NCBI GenBank assembly: GCA_004764695.1
Contig: SMSO01000031.1
Coordinates: 5,947,261-6,011,260 of the forward strand
Length of the DNA: 64,000 nucleotides
Source: Schizochytrium sp. TIO01
Taxonomy: Eukaryota > Sar > Bigyra > Thraustochytrida > Thraustochytriidae
Direction of reading: 5' to 3'
Shown piece by piece: positions 32,688 through 43,140 of this stretch. The notes beneath the pieces were generated by a model. The model made no database searches. It was not told the origin of the DNA and saw only the letters and a list, made by a program, of their open reading frames with translations. The stretch's first letter is position 1. Every line of letters starts with the position of its first letter. Position numbers and translations under genes: made by a program.

Positions 32688-35534
32688 CTACGAGCGATAA
32701 AAGGCAGAAGAGGAGTTAATGTTGTTGTTGTTGGGCTGGTGCTGGGAGTACTGCTGAGGCTGCATGTTATGATACGAGGTGGGTCCTTGCTGAAAAGACG
32801 CAAACTGGTTCTGCTGCGTATTGTATCCACCCTTCATATTCGCGGGTCCGGAGCCAGGGCTCTGGCGGCCCATGCCTTGCTGACCCTGTTGACCCTGTTG
32901 GCCTTGTTGACCCTGCTGGTTCTGCGGGGTCTGCTGGCCTTGCTGCTGCATATGTCCTTGCATGCCAGACTGCTGCTGGCCACGGACACCCTGCTGGTTC
33001 TGGCCCTGCTGCATCATGTGAGGCTGCTGGTTCATTCCCGGAGCTTGTCCGCCGAACATGTTGGCAGAGTAGGAGTCGTAGCCACGGTAGAAGTTCGCAG
33101 GAGGGTAGTAGTTGTGGTGGTGGAAGTAGCTGTACATCTGGTTGTAAGGAGTGTAGTTCGGGTTGTACTGGCTGTAGTTGCTCTGCTGCTGTCCCTGGGG
33201 CGGCGCCTGCTGTTGCTGTCCCTGGTTATGCGGCTGCATCGGCTGGTGCGGCATCTGCTGCTGTTGGGGGGGCTGCATACCATGGGGTGGCATACCCTGG
33301 TGACCAGACTGCTGGTAGTGTTGCTGTTGCTGGTACTGCTGCTGGTACTGTTGTTGCTGCTGCTGGTTCGGCTTGCCAGATCCAGAGCGCTGCTGCTGCT
33401 GAGATCCAGAGGGAGCACTCATGCCGGGGGGAGGAGTTACACCCATGCTCTGCTGGTGGTGGTGCGATGCATAATAGGATCCCTGGTACGGGTCGTTAAG
33501 GCCAGCATTGTAGTATGAATGCTGGTTGTACTGGTCGTTGTAAAAGGGGACAGCAGCCTGCTGCATGTGGTGCTGCTGAGCGTGCTGCATACCGGCCTGC
33601 ATGGGGTTGGAGGCGTGGTGATGCTGCATGCTGTGGTTGAACTGCTGCTGGTAGTCGTGCTGCTGGTACTGCTGCTGCTGCTGCTGAGACATCTGTTGTT
33701 GTTGCTGCTGCTGGGGCACCTGCTGCTGCTGCTGCTGCTGTTCGGGCTGGCGCACGGGGGACTGGGGCTTAGCCGGCTGTTGGACAGTGCTCGGGGAGGC
33801 CTCCACAGGTTGCTGCTCCTCGGCGGCAACGGGCTTCTCGGTAGGCTTAGAGAAGGTTTCCTCGGCAGATGCTGCGGGGGTTTCCTTGGTGGTTTCCTCA
33901 GACTTATCCTTAGCGGCAGCGTCGGCCTGAGCGAGGGCCTTGGTCTCGTAGTCGGTAGCGTTGACTGCCTTGGAGGCGAGAGACTCGTTCACGCTCGGGC
34001 TGGAGGCGCCCTCCATAATGCCAGACATGAAGTTCTGCTGTGACTGGGCTGCAGCGGGTGAGGCCGGTGCTTTGGCGGCGGCGGGCTTGCTCGGTGCGCC
34101 GAAGTTTCCAAACGAGAAGGACTCGCTCGAGGTGATATCGAGGTCAGCAGGCAGCTTGACCTTCTCTTCAGGCTGCACGGGGGCCTGGGGCTCTACAGGT
34201 GCTGTCTCTTGGGCTGTTGTCTGTTCCACTGCGTTTTTGCCTCCCTTGGCCTTGTTGTCGCCTCCACGGCGTCCCTTAGACTGGCGGGCTCCGCGCTTGT
34301 TGTTGCTAGATGCTTTGTTGGCCTCGCTTGCTTGCTTGGCAGGAGCGCTCTTGTCGCTCTCCTCTGCGCCAGCGTCAGCCTTGACGTCTTCAGCTTCGAC
34401 CTTGGTGTCTTCTTCAGCTTCGACAGCGGCAGCAGTCTTTTCCTGCTCCTGCTGGGAAGCAGCGGCGTTCTTCTCGTCTTCCTCGGTAGCGATTTCAGCC
34501 TCGTCCTCGGCAGCAGTCTTGTCAGACGTCTCTGCGGTCTCCTCCTGTTGTGCTTCTGTGACAGCAGTCTTGTCTGCGTCCTCTGCGGTCTCTCCTGCAG
34601 GCTGTGCTTCTGCGGCTCCGTCCTGTGCGTTTCCCGTGGCACTGGCCTGAGTAGCATTGGCAGCAGGCGGCGCGGGTGGAGCAGGCTTGCCCTGCTTAAC
34701 CTTGGAGGCCCATGAGCTCACAGGTGCCTTGGCTGCCTCAGGGGGCGGCACGGGCACGGGTTTGGGGACTCCCTTGATGGGAACCTCGATCTCCGCGGTC
34801 TGCTGGTTTTGGCTGATCTGCTGCTGCGGCTTGGATGCGGCATTCTCGTCACCGGCGTTGGCGCCTCCCGGGCGGTTCTCGGTGGTGGGCACTGCTGCGG
34901 CTTGGGGTTTGTTCACAGGGGCAGCCTGGGCAGCGTTGTTGGCCTGCTCAATAAACTTGGGCGGTCCCTTGTTCCACGCAGAGGATCCGCTCGAAGTAGC
35001 CGCGCGCACCACAGGAGTGGGCTCAGTGGCGGCAGGGGTGATGTCATCGTCCTGCTGTTGGCGGGCAGGGCGGGCTCCGCGGGCAGGGCGTTGCTGCTGC
35101 TGCTGGTCGACACCAGGGCGGGCTCCAGCGCGAGGTCCTCCACGCGCGTATTGCTGTGCGGGGGTACCTGCAGGGCGCTCGCCACGAGCGGCAGTCGGCT
35201 TGCCGCCACGACCTCCTCGTCCGGCAGCAGGGGCTCCGTTATTATGTGCAGCGTTGGTTCCACCTCGTCCGGGCTTGGCAGAAGACGCGGGGGCGCCCTG
35301 GTCGCGCTTCTGTGCGCGCTGGCGGCCCTTGGAGGGTACTGTGGACCAGTCCTCGGTCTCTGCGCCGTTGGACTTGGGCGACCTCCACTTCTCGAGTCGG
35401 TTCATTACACGAGTGGCATCGAGCTTGCACTCCTGCACAATTTTGTTCAACTCTTCCTTCGGGAGGTTAGACGGAATGTAGCCCGCGTTGGCAAGGTTCT
35501 TGACCAACTCTTTTGCCTCGGGAGTTTCCGCCAT
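32688..35534 (-). CDS. Gln/Ala/Pro-rich protein with N-terminal CUE/UBA-like helices (Def1/UBAP2L/GIP1-like)
   Basis: 948 residues. Residues about 1-52 form a compact predicted helical unit (LPKEELNKIVQECKLDA, VMNRLEKWR) followed by EDWSTVPSKG. This layout (small CUE/UBA fold, short 'W..V' linker, then a very long Gln-rich disordered tail) is shared with yeast Def1, animal UBAP2L/Lingerer and plant GIP1 proteins, which act in RNA polymerase II turnover, RNA granules or translation. Residues 70-165 hold several RGG/GRGG/ARG boxes typical of RNA-binding disordered regions. Residues 250-410 are Ala/Glu-rich and acidic. A SESFSFGNFG motif lies near the middle. Residues about 590-948 are Gln-rich with Gly, Met, Tyr and His, a prion-like composition. 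The gene is much more GC-rich than its surroundings, with strong C/G third positions, suggesting high expression. The fold call is moderate and the function is inferred. Confidence 0.65.
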   Translation of the reverse strand: MAETPEAKELVKNLANAGYIPSNLPKEELNKIVQECKLDATRVMNRLEKWRSPKSNGAETEDWSTVPSKGRQRAQKRDQGAPASSAKPGRGGTNAAHNNGAPAAGRGGRGGKPTAARGERPAGTPAQQYARGGPRAGARPGVDQQQQQRPARGARPARQQQDDDITPAATEPTPVVRAATSSGSSAWNKGPPKFIEQANNAAQAAPVNKPQAAAVPTTENRPGGANAGDENAASKPQQQISQNQQTAEIEVPIKGVPKPVPVPPPEAAKAPVSSWASKVKQGKPAPPAPPAANATQASATGNAQDGAAEAQPAGETAEDADKTAVTEAQQEETAETSDKTAAEDEAEIATEEDEKNAAASQQEQEKTAAAVEAEEDTKVEAEDVKADAGAEESDKSAPAKQASEANKASSNNKRGARQSKGRRGGDNKAKGGKNAVEQTTAQETAPVEPQAPVQPEEKVKLPADLDITSSESFSFGNFGAPSKPAAAKAPASPAAAQSQQNFMSGIMEGASSPSVNESLASKAVNATDYETKALAQADAAAKDKSEETTKETPAASAEETFSKPTEKPVAAEEQQPVEASPSTVQQPAKPQSPVRQPEQQQQQQQVPQQQQQQQMSQQQQQQYQQHDYQQQFNHSMQHHHASNPMQAGMQHAQQHHMQQAAVPFYNDQYNQHSYYNAGLNDPYQGSYYASHHHQQSMGVTPPPGMSAPSGSQQQQRSGSGKPNQQQQQQYQQQYQQQQHYQQSGHQGMPPHGMQPPQQQQMPHQPMQPHNQGQQQQAPPQGQQQSNYSQYNPNYTPYNQMYSYFHHHNYYPPANFYRGYDSYSANMFGGQAPGMNQQPHMMQQGQNQQGVRGQQQSGMQGHMQQQGQQTPQNQQGQQGQQGQQGQQGMGRQSPGSGPANMKGGYNTQQNQFASFQQGPTSYHNMQPQQYSQHQPNNNNINSSSAFYRS

Positions 35535-35985
35535 TGTGGCTTTGCTTTGTGTTGTGAATATTATATCCAGCCTTCAGCTGGTACCGCTTGTTGTGCGGCC
35601 CACCTGACTGTGTTAAGCAATATCAATCATTTAGCGCGAGAAAGATATGAGTTTGATTGATTGCGTTCATGTAAACATTATCACCGTCGTCGCCACGTTG
35701 ATCCATCATCAATCCATCCATTCCGTACAGACCAGTGAAAGGAAGTCAAAGGTAAGCGCAATGAGACGGGGTTCGTCAGAGGAGCAGCGATGGATGTATT
35801 CAATTGAAGGTCAGATCGGTTGGGTCCGCCCGATTCGTACACAAAAAAGAGAGTGAGGGAGTATCATAATCAATAGAGTTTATAGCAACATCATCATCAT
35901 CATCATTGTTATTAAAGTTGCATCGTTGGTTTCCATAACAGTCCCGAGTGATCAATCGTTTTTTATTTGATTGAGCGCGTCATGG

Positions 35986-36019
35986 TCATCATCATCATCA
36001 TCATCATCATCGTCATCAT
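35986..36019. repeat. (ATC/CAT)n microsatellite
   Basis: About eight exact TCA copies, then a slightly interrupted continuation. A shorter CAT run lies 90 bases upstream. Confidence 0.85.
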
Positions 36020-36711
36020 GTCAGTCTTTCGTTGTTGCCATTTTCATTCATCGTCTTTCTGCCTTCTCACTCGCCTCGCCTCTTCCCACCTCCTCTTCTG
36101 TCTGTCTGTCTCTTTCTTTCTTCGAGAATACCTTTCATGACGGAGTGCACGCGGATGATAACACTTTCTGTTATCGTCCACGTATACAAGTTTATTATGC
36201 GCCACCTTGGACGTTGGAGAAGGTCTATTGCGTTCTCGTCCGAACAAAGCAGCGACACAGAAACCACACGAGTCTTTCGCAATACAGACCTGACGGGGCT
36301 CTCTGAGTGCGCTGGATGTCTGTATCTTCCCTCCGAGCGCTCCGAGAATAGAAAAGCGTTGATGGTCTACTTCTCTCGTCTCTGTGTCACAAGATGTCCG
36401 TCATAGATATAATAGACTGAAGAAAGAGAAGGAATAAGCAACATAGATATCTTGTTGCTTTGTGTTTTAATTCGACCCAAGAGGTTGGAGGCCAGAGGTC
36501 TTTGCCACGCCTTCTCCGACAGCCTGGTTGATCAAGCGGGCGGCTAGCCATCCTCGTCCGCTCCCATCACGTGAAGACCACCACCTCCGCCATGCGAGCG
36601 ACCAGATCGCTCTCATGCCCTGTGCCTACTGCTAATATGAGCAAACAGAGAGAAGCAATGAAGATGAATATGAGTGAACAGGAGAGAACACCTCTTAAAA
36701 ACACAAACAAA

Positions 36712-36738
36712 AAGAAGAAGAAGAAGAAGAAGAAGAAG
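36712..36738. repeat. (AAG)9 microsatellite
   Basis: Nine exact copies, continuing into purine-rich sequence. Confidence 0.9.
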
Positions 36739-36955
36739 AGGAGAAGAAAGAACAGAACAAGAACAGTGCGAGCCCTTCGATCAATTCATTCATTCATTCA
36801 TTTACTTATTCCAACAGAATGACAATGAATTCAAATCAGTTTATCGCCGCTCTTTCTCCTTTCTTCTTTCCTTCCTTCATTCTTTCATTCATTCTTTCAT
36901 TCCTTCATTCTTTCTTTCTTTCTTTCTTCTCTTTGCCACATAAATAAGATGACGT

Positions 36956-36995
36956 GAGATGAGATGAGATGAGATGAGATGAGATGAGATGAGAT
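36956..36995. repeat. (GAGAT)8 pentanucleotide repeat
   Basis: Eight exact GAGAT copies just before a GC-rich patch. Confidence 0.92.
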
Positions 36996-36999
36996 GAGG

Positions 37000-37420
37000 T
37001 GGGATGTAGCTGCTGCCGGTTTCTGACTCCGCACAATCTTGCCCGTCATTCTCCCTCGCGGAGAGCGCCATCGTCAACGTCTCTCGCAGAGCTGCTTGCG
37101 GCACTCCCACGTCCGCTCGTTCCCGAGGCGACCTTGCCTTGGCTTTCCCTCGCTCTGCTCCTCGGTCGTAGTTTTGCTTGAGCTTGTAGCTGCCGCTGCT
37201 TGTGCTCTCTCGATCTCATTTCATCCTCATCATCCTCTCCACCAACGGCATCTCTTGCCTTCGGACTGCCTCCGCCATACCCTGGAGCTCCTCGAGACCC
37301 TGCCTCCGTGCACGTACCTGCCGCGCCTGCGCGCAACTCTGCGCGCTGCGACTCTTGCTTTGCGTCTCGCGCCTTCTCCGGTCGTCCGCGCGCCGCGTTA
37401 GTTGTTGCTGTCTGTATGAC
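37000..37420. other. GC-rich patch in AT-rich intergenic DNA
   Basis: About 400 bases rich in CTC, CGC and GCC, clearly more GC-rich than the kilobases on either side. Open frames exist in three phases, but none has a domain, splice signals or codon pattern that singles it out. It ends near a 19-bp near-palindrome, GACTGTCTG-A-CAGACAGTC, at 37430-37448. It could be an untranslated exon, promoter island or transposon remnant; undecided. Confidence 0.4.
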
Positions 37421-37759
37421 TGACTGATTGACTGTCTGACAGACAGTCTCAATGAATGATTGAGCGAATCAGAGATACATAGTACACTATGCATACATAG
37501 TACACTATGCATAGTTAGCACTCAGAGTATACAGAGTATACAGAGTATACAAAGTACGCAAAGTAAAGTATACGTAGGTAACACATTCATTAACTCATTC
37601 ACTTTATAGTTTATTACTATAGTATGCACTCTATCTATTCATTCAATCCATCAATAGACACCATACATATACATACATACATACATTAGATTAGATACAA
37701 CATGCATACTACAGATAGATAGGTAGAAGTAGATAGTTTAAACAATCAAATGAGGGAGT

Positions 37760-37790
37760 GAAAGAAAGAAAGAAAGAAAGAAAGAAAGAA
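37760..37790. repeat. (GAAA)7 microsatellite
   Basis: Seven GAAA copies followed by GAAT variants. Confidence 0.9.
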
Positions 37791-38086
37791 TGAATGAAGG
37801 TATTAAGAAAGTAATACTAACTAGAACTAGCATAGAAAGATCGATCATTAAGCAAGTACGTGAACAAGTGAAACATTTTTATAAAGTTCAATTGAAAACG
37901 AATCGTTTGTTGTACAAACAAAGGAGGCATCAGTTTTAGAGGAACATAGACAGACATTCACTATCTGTCTGTCTGTTTGCGCGTTTCTTTAATCGTCTCT
38001 CTCTTTTTCTCTCTCCAAAGTCCCAAGCAACTAGAGCCTTCCGAGCTATCATATCTCTTGATATCTGATGAAAGTAGAAGCTTCAC

Positions 38087-38090
<4 letters not shown>

Positions 38091-38161
<71 letters not shown>

Positions 38162-38179
38162 CTACTACTACTACTACTA
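38091..38179. repeat. (TTA)23 followed by (ACT)6
   Basis: A compound trinucleotide tract: 70 bases of pure TTA, then about 19 bases of ACT. Confidence 0.95.
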
Positions 38180-38442
38180 TTGTTATAGGAGAGTGCCTTA
38201 GGAAGGAGAGAAACCAAAGCGAAGATCGAAAGCAGCAACACCTTTGATTGTATTGCGTCTCGTAGGACGTGTCTCCGCCTTCTTCAGCTTCTGCTTCTTC
38301 TGCTTCTTCTGCTTCTTCTTCTCCCGTATGGATGGATATTTATTGAGGGGGAGGCGAAATCAAAAATCAGAGAGCGACAAAGATACGCGCAGATGGCCAT
38401 TTCTTGAGCACCTCCTTCTAACACCGTATAAGTAAGAAAGTA

Positions 38443-38540
38443 CCTGCCTTCCTGCCTTCCTGCCTTCCTGCCTGCCTCTAGACTACATAAGGCATGGCGT
38501 ATCTTGCCTTGCCTTGCTTGCTTGCTTGCTTGCTTGCTTG
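38443..38540. repeat. (CCTGCCTT)n and (CTTG)7 repeats
   Basis: Four imperfect copies of an 8-base CCTGCCTT unit at 38443-38476, then seven exact CTTG copies at 38513-38540. Confidence 0.85.
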
Positions 38541-39399
38541 CCATAATGGTGTTGCATACAGTTAGGTTAGTTTGAGACTACCTTTGTTAAGTCAAAGTGA
38601 AAATATTTATGGTTTTTTGTTAATATATATTTTAATTATAAAATAAATAAACAAATAAACAAATAAATAGATAGAAAGAAATATGTGCTCGTAGCTAAAA
38701 TTGAAATGAAGCTAGAATTGCTCTAGCAAGTCCTACTAGCTGCTGGTACCCATCCTAAAGTGCTATTCAAATATTATTATTAGCGATTTTAGTAATGGGG
38801 GTTAGCTAAGATCGAGTTCATTCTCGAAGGCACGGCTGAAGTGGGCACAAGAGAGGTCACTAGTCAGTTATATTCTTCAATGTGTTTGATTGAAATTATT
38901 TTCAAGTAGTTAGGCACTACGAAAATCTATATACATCATACATATATATATATATATATACGTAGTTATACAAAACATTAAAATTAAGAATAAAATTGGA
39001 GATACCAGAAGGGAAGGAATGCTCTAGAACATTCGCAGAAGAGCGGTGTTGGCCAAGGTAGACACTATGCACTTCTATGGGACTGCTACAGACAGAGATA
39101 GCTACCTACCTACCTAAGTAAGTAAAGTGTTGGCATTGGTCAGGCTTTTTTAAATAAAATTAATTAAAATAGCATTAAAAATCTAACCTTTGAAGTGTTG
39201 AAAAGAGTTGCGGCCAAACTTTGAAAGTCTCTATGAGAGAGAGAGAGAAAGAGATATGCTAACGCAAGAAAGCGCATAAAGAAAGACCTCTTTCACTCTT
39301 ACTTTCTTTCTCCCTCCATATGGTTCTGCTGTCACACGTCAGCATAGCAACAAGGTAGTTTATTCTTTGGAATAGATAGTATGGCAGAGGGGAGGGGTA

Positions 39400-39402
<3 letters not shown>

Positions 39403-39464
<62 letters not shown>

Positions 39465-39466
39465 TC
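39403..39466. repeat. (TTTC)16 microsatellite
   Basis: Sixteen exact copies over 64 bases. Confidence 0.95.
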
Positions 39467-40125
39467 CCGCATATTCCGGTCTATCTACTGGTCTGATTAA
39501 TGAGCGAACTAACTACCATCGCTAGCGATACTCTTAATTATGAATTGAAAAAGCAAAGCATTTTACGTTGTATCTCTATACTCCTCAGTAGATACTATGT
39601 ACTACTGTGTTTATGTAGTTCATTTTTATTCTCATTTTTATTTAAAGTTAACTAAAGGCCAACAGTAGTACCGTAGGTGGTAGACCTCTTCGCATTCCAG
39701 CTTGTCTAATGGCAATGATGCTTCAGATCCTCTCGAAGAGGTCTGTGTTTGGCACATCAAAGTTTGGTCTCCAAGTTCTCGCTGACCATGATTTAAATTA
39801 CTACAATATAGCAACTATGATGTATATTTTCCTATTTTCTGTTTTTTTCTTTTTGTTGTTTTTTCAAAGTAAAAAAGTATATATGCCTCGCAGAGAATTG
39901 AAGACTCAGCGGACTCGGACTTTAATTCGAAATACATGCCACAAAGAGAAAGAATAAACGCGAAGAGAGCACAGTGCTCCACCCTAACTAACCTATGTTC
40001 TGTTTTGTTTAAAAGACATGGAATTAAGACTGTTTATCCCAGAGCAGCCCTCCGCTCACTTCCTATAGCTATCACATAACCGCTCTTCTAGGACCCAAAT
40101 TTGAAAAAAAGAGTCGCAAGAGAAG

Positions 40126-40245
40126 CAAAGCAAAGCAAAGCAAAGCAAAGCAAAGCAAAGCAAAGCAAAGCAAAGCAAAGCAAAGCAAAGCAAAGCAAAG
40201 CAAAGCAAAGCAAAGCAAAGCAAAGCAAAGCAAAGCAAAGCAAAG
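40126..40245. repeat. (CAAAG)24 pentanucleotide repeat
   Basis: 24 uninterrupted copies over 120 bases. The minus strand reads as Leu-Leu-Cys-Phe-Ala repeats in all three frames; these are not genes. A few CAAAG copies also occur near 20635. Confidence 0.96.
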
Positions 40246-40612
40246 CGTAGTAGCTTTTCTTCTCCTCTTCTGCCTTTTGGCCGTTCTGACCGCGTTCGCT
40301 GTTGCTGTATGCGCCACGTCGGCCACAGAAGAACCTAACCTGAGTTAGCAAGCGCCTCTTTCTCTGCTTTGTGGGCGCACCATTTCATAATAGAACGAGT
40401 CGCGCCTTTTGTTGCGTCCGCAGAACGAACTGTATTTTGTTTTTGTTTAATAAACAAAATTGTTTCGAAAAATAAAATCAAAGCAATCGTGGTTTTTGTG
40501 TTCAATTTCTAACTTCCGGGTCATTGTTTTTTATTTAAAAACCTTTTTGAATAAAGTAATTATAGGGATATTAGGCAGATTCCTACCTCAGTACCTAACA
40601 AGGTTGGAAATG

Positions 40613-40728
40613 TTAGCTCGTTAGCTAATTAGTTCGTTAGTTAGTACGTTAGTTAGTCTGTTAGTTAGTTAGTTCGTTAGTTCGTTAGTTAGTTCGTTAG
40701 ATAGTTAGTTCGTTAGTTCGTTAGTTAG
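40613..40728. repeat. Degenerate GTTA/GTTC repeat
   Basis: More than 100 bases built from GTTAGTTA and GTTCGTTA units with scattered substitutions, so it looks older than the perfect arrays nearby. Confidence 0.85.
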
Positions 40729-41116
40729 GGTAGCTGGCCCATCTAATCATAGGAGGAATATGCGGTTCTGAGAGCTCCAAAATGCTCGAAAAGGCCCGCA
40801 GAGAGACAGACCCTAGAGAAGAAAGCACCCGCAATAGGCAACGGCCAGTATGCGTTGTTTGTGCAATATGCATAATAGAAGGAAGGAGTCAAGTTCATGA
40901 AAAACAAGAGAGGCCAATCAAGTTCATTGCACTCCAGAATGATCAAGAAGGGGAGCGAAATAGAAGCAGTTGCGCGTTCTGCCCATTTGCCATATACTCT
41001 GAGGATACTAACAGGACAGGGTAATAGTAGGTGCCTAGCTAGGTACTAGTAAATTGTTTTCTTTTCTTTCTCCCTTTCATAGGTTTCTTTTCCAGTTTTT
41101 CAATCTTCGATGATGC

Positions 41117-41147
41117 CTATCTATCTATCTATCTATCTATCTATCTC
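41117..41147. repeat. (CTAT)7 microsatellite
   Basis: Seven copies of CTAT. Confidence 0.9.
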
Positions 41148-42731
41148 TAGAGTTATTGCTGCGATTGTGGTTATTCTCTTATTATTAGTATTATAAGAAG
41201 TACCCACCCACCCTTCAAGTAAGTGGAAACAAGGCGATGATAGATAGACAGACTATCCATTCCCCTCCTAGGCAGTCCCTAGCTAGTGGCTAGCTGGCTA
41301 GTTGCTCCTATTCTTTAAGCATCCTTGTCCTCATTGGCTTAGTTAGAGCAGAGAAGAAGAAGATGAGCAAACTTGAGGACTGACAGCGTAACAGCCATTG
41401 CAGCAGACCCTTCCCTCCATCAATCGATCGATTGATTGCCATCCCACTTTGCGTCAGTCTGTTTGTTTGTCGTATGTCTGTATTTCTTGCCCACACTGTT
41501 TCTTCATGGACATCATGACCAGAGAGGTGGATTGCACAAGAAAGAAACAAGCCATAGTCAACGCAATCAACGGCAAAGTGGGCCACGCTGAAGCTCACTG
41601 ACTGAGAATGTATTTACATAATATACATACATAATGGGCTAACTCAGTGTATATATCTAACTTACAAACTTTTTTAAAATTAAAAGTTGAACAAACTAGC
41701 TAACCGACTAACTAAAATTACAACACTCTTAGCGAATTACTCTTAGGTATTTACTTAGGTGCCTACTATCTGCTCTCTAACAGCGTAGTTCTAGTCGAGT
41801 CTAGGAAAGAATAGCCACATAACTAGGAGACTCTTAACCACAGGTGCTGTATGTGATACCTATGCGGTTTCTCCCATCCAAGAGTCTTAGAACACATACT
41901 AACATAGTTGCTAGCAATGACACTAACAGCGAGGTGATGATAACCAGACACGACTACTATTGTTAGATAGAGTATAGAGGTACCCTTTTTTCTTTGCTTC
42001 CCGGACACTAATGATTGCATCAACGAACTCGAAGAAAGACTCGTCCAATTGCGCGCATGGGCTTTAGTCAGGCAGAAACTCAACTTGTGTGTTTTATTGA
42101 AAGTCGGAAGTGCATTTCATTGAGAGGGCTGCGTTCGGGCTTTCACAGCCGTGGAACGAAGGAAAGGAATTAAAGCATTCTTTAGCTGGTATCTACTCCA
42201 ATAAGTAAATCTAATTTTGTAAAGCGAAACAAGATATTGAGAGCGAAAAACAGTTATGAAGCACAGCAAAACAGAGCAAGGTTCAAACTATGTGACCGAG
42301 AATCAGATCAACCAAAAATAAAATAAAATCGAGCAACCCTGATGAAAGAAAACAAAGAGACGCTCCCGAACCAGTGAGATGGGACCAGGATTGATATATA
42401 CGAAATCAAGGGCTAATGAGACGTATCCTCTGATGCTCATCACAACATATTAGGTACCTGAATTACAGTGATAGGCGAAACATGAAAGATGTCATTTGCT
42501 GAGTTCTGAGAATGCGGACGTAACAAGCCTTTTTAAACCTACTTCTCTTAAAATTTGTATGTTCATTATAGTGCTCCCAGTGTATCTCCACGAATCCCTT
42601 ATTTTCTGTTCACTTTTTTTTTTCAATGAAGAAGGGAATGGGAGATCTCTTGTGTAATCTAATATGGCTTGTCATCAGCTGGGGGCACCTTTGCTTTCAA
42701 CTATTGCAACCAATCAAGCCACCAAGAACCA

Positions 42732-42757
42732 TTATTATTATTATTATTATTATTAAT
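42732..42757. repeat. (ATT)8 microsatellite
   Basis: About eight ATT copies ending in TTAATTAA-like sequence. Confidence 0.85.
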
Positions 42758-43042
42758 TAAATTTTAATTAGAAATAGTCACGAATAATTCAAATTGATTT
42801 GTCAACTACATTTAACCTGTGTGCTCATTTCTATCAACTACTAATATAATTGGAACAATCACTTCTAATACAAACTATTTTTCTTAGGTCCCTACTCATC
42901 AAATTAACACTTAAGTCCATTTTCATTCACCAAAATTTCTTAAGTCTACCATGGCATGCTTAAGCGAAGTTATTCGATTTTCTTGTAGTCGCCATGTGGA
43001 CCTGCTGATCACTTTTGTTCAACCTGATCTTTCTATAACTGG

Positions 43043-43140
43043 TTTGTCCTTCTTTAAAATGTTGATCGTCTCCGTTTTCTTGATCAGTGAATTTGTCCTT
43101 CTTTAAAATGTTGATCGTCTCCGTTTTCTTGATCAGTGAA
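43043..43140. repeat. Exact 49-bp tandem duplication
   Basis: The 49 bases at 43043-43091 recur without change at 43092-43140. The unit starts TTTGTCCTTCTTT and ends TTGATCAGTGAA and is not simple sequence. Identity of both copies implies a recent duplication or slippage event. Confidence 0.95.

Noticed and set aside
34657-35660. Several plus-strand frames of 170-283 codons opposite the Gln-rich gene
   Set aside because: These are shadows of a GC-rich, biased-codon gene on the minus strand; they consist of Leu/Val/Gly low complexity.
36523-36533. CCTGGTTGATC, matching the start of small-subunit rRNA
   Set aside because: Only eleven bases match; the following sequence is unlike rRNA.
40056-40351. 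Minus-strand open frames of Leu-Leu-Cys-Phe-Ala repeats
   Set aside because: All three phases of the (CAAAG)24 array read the same pentapeptide; no gene context.
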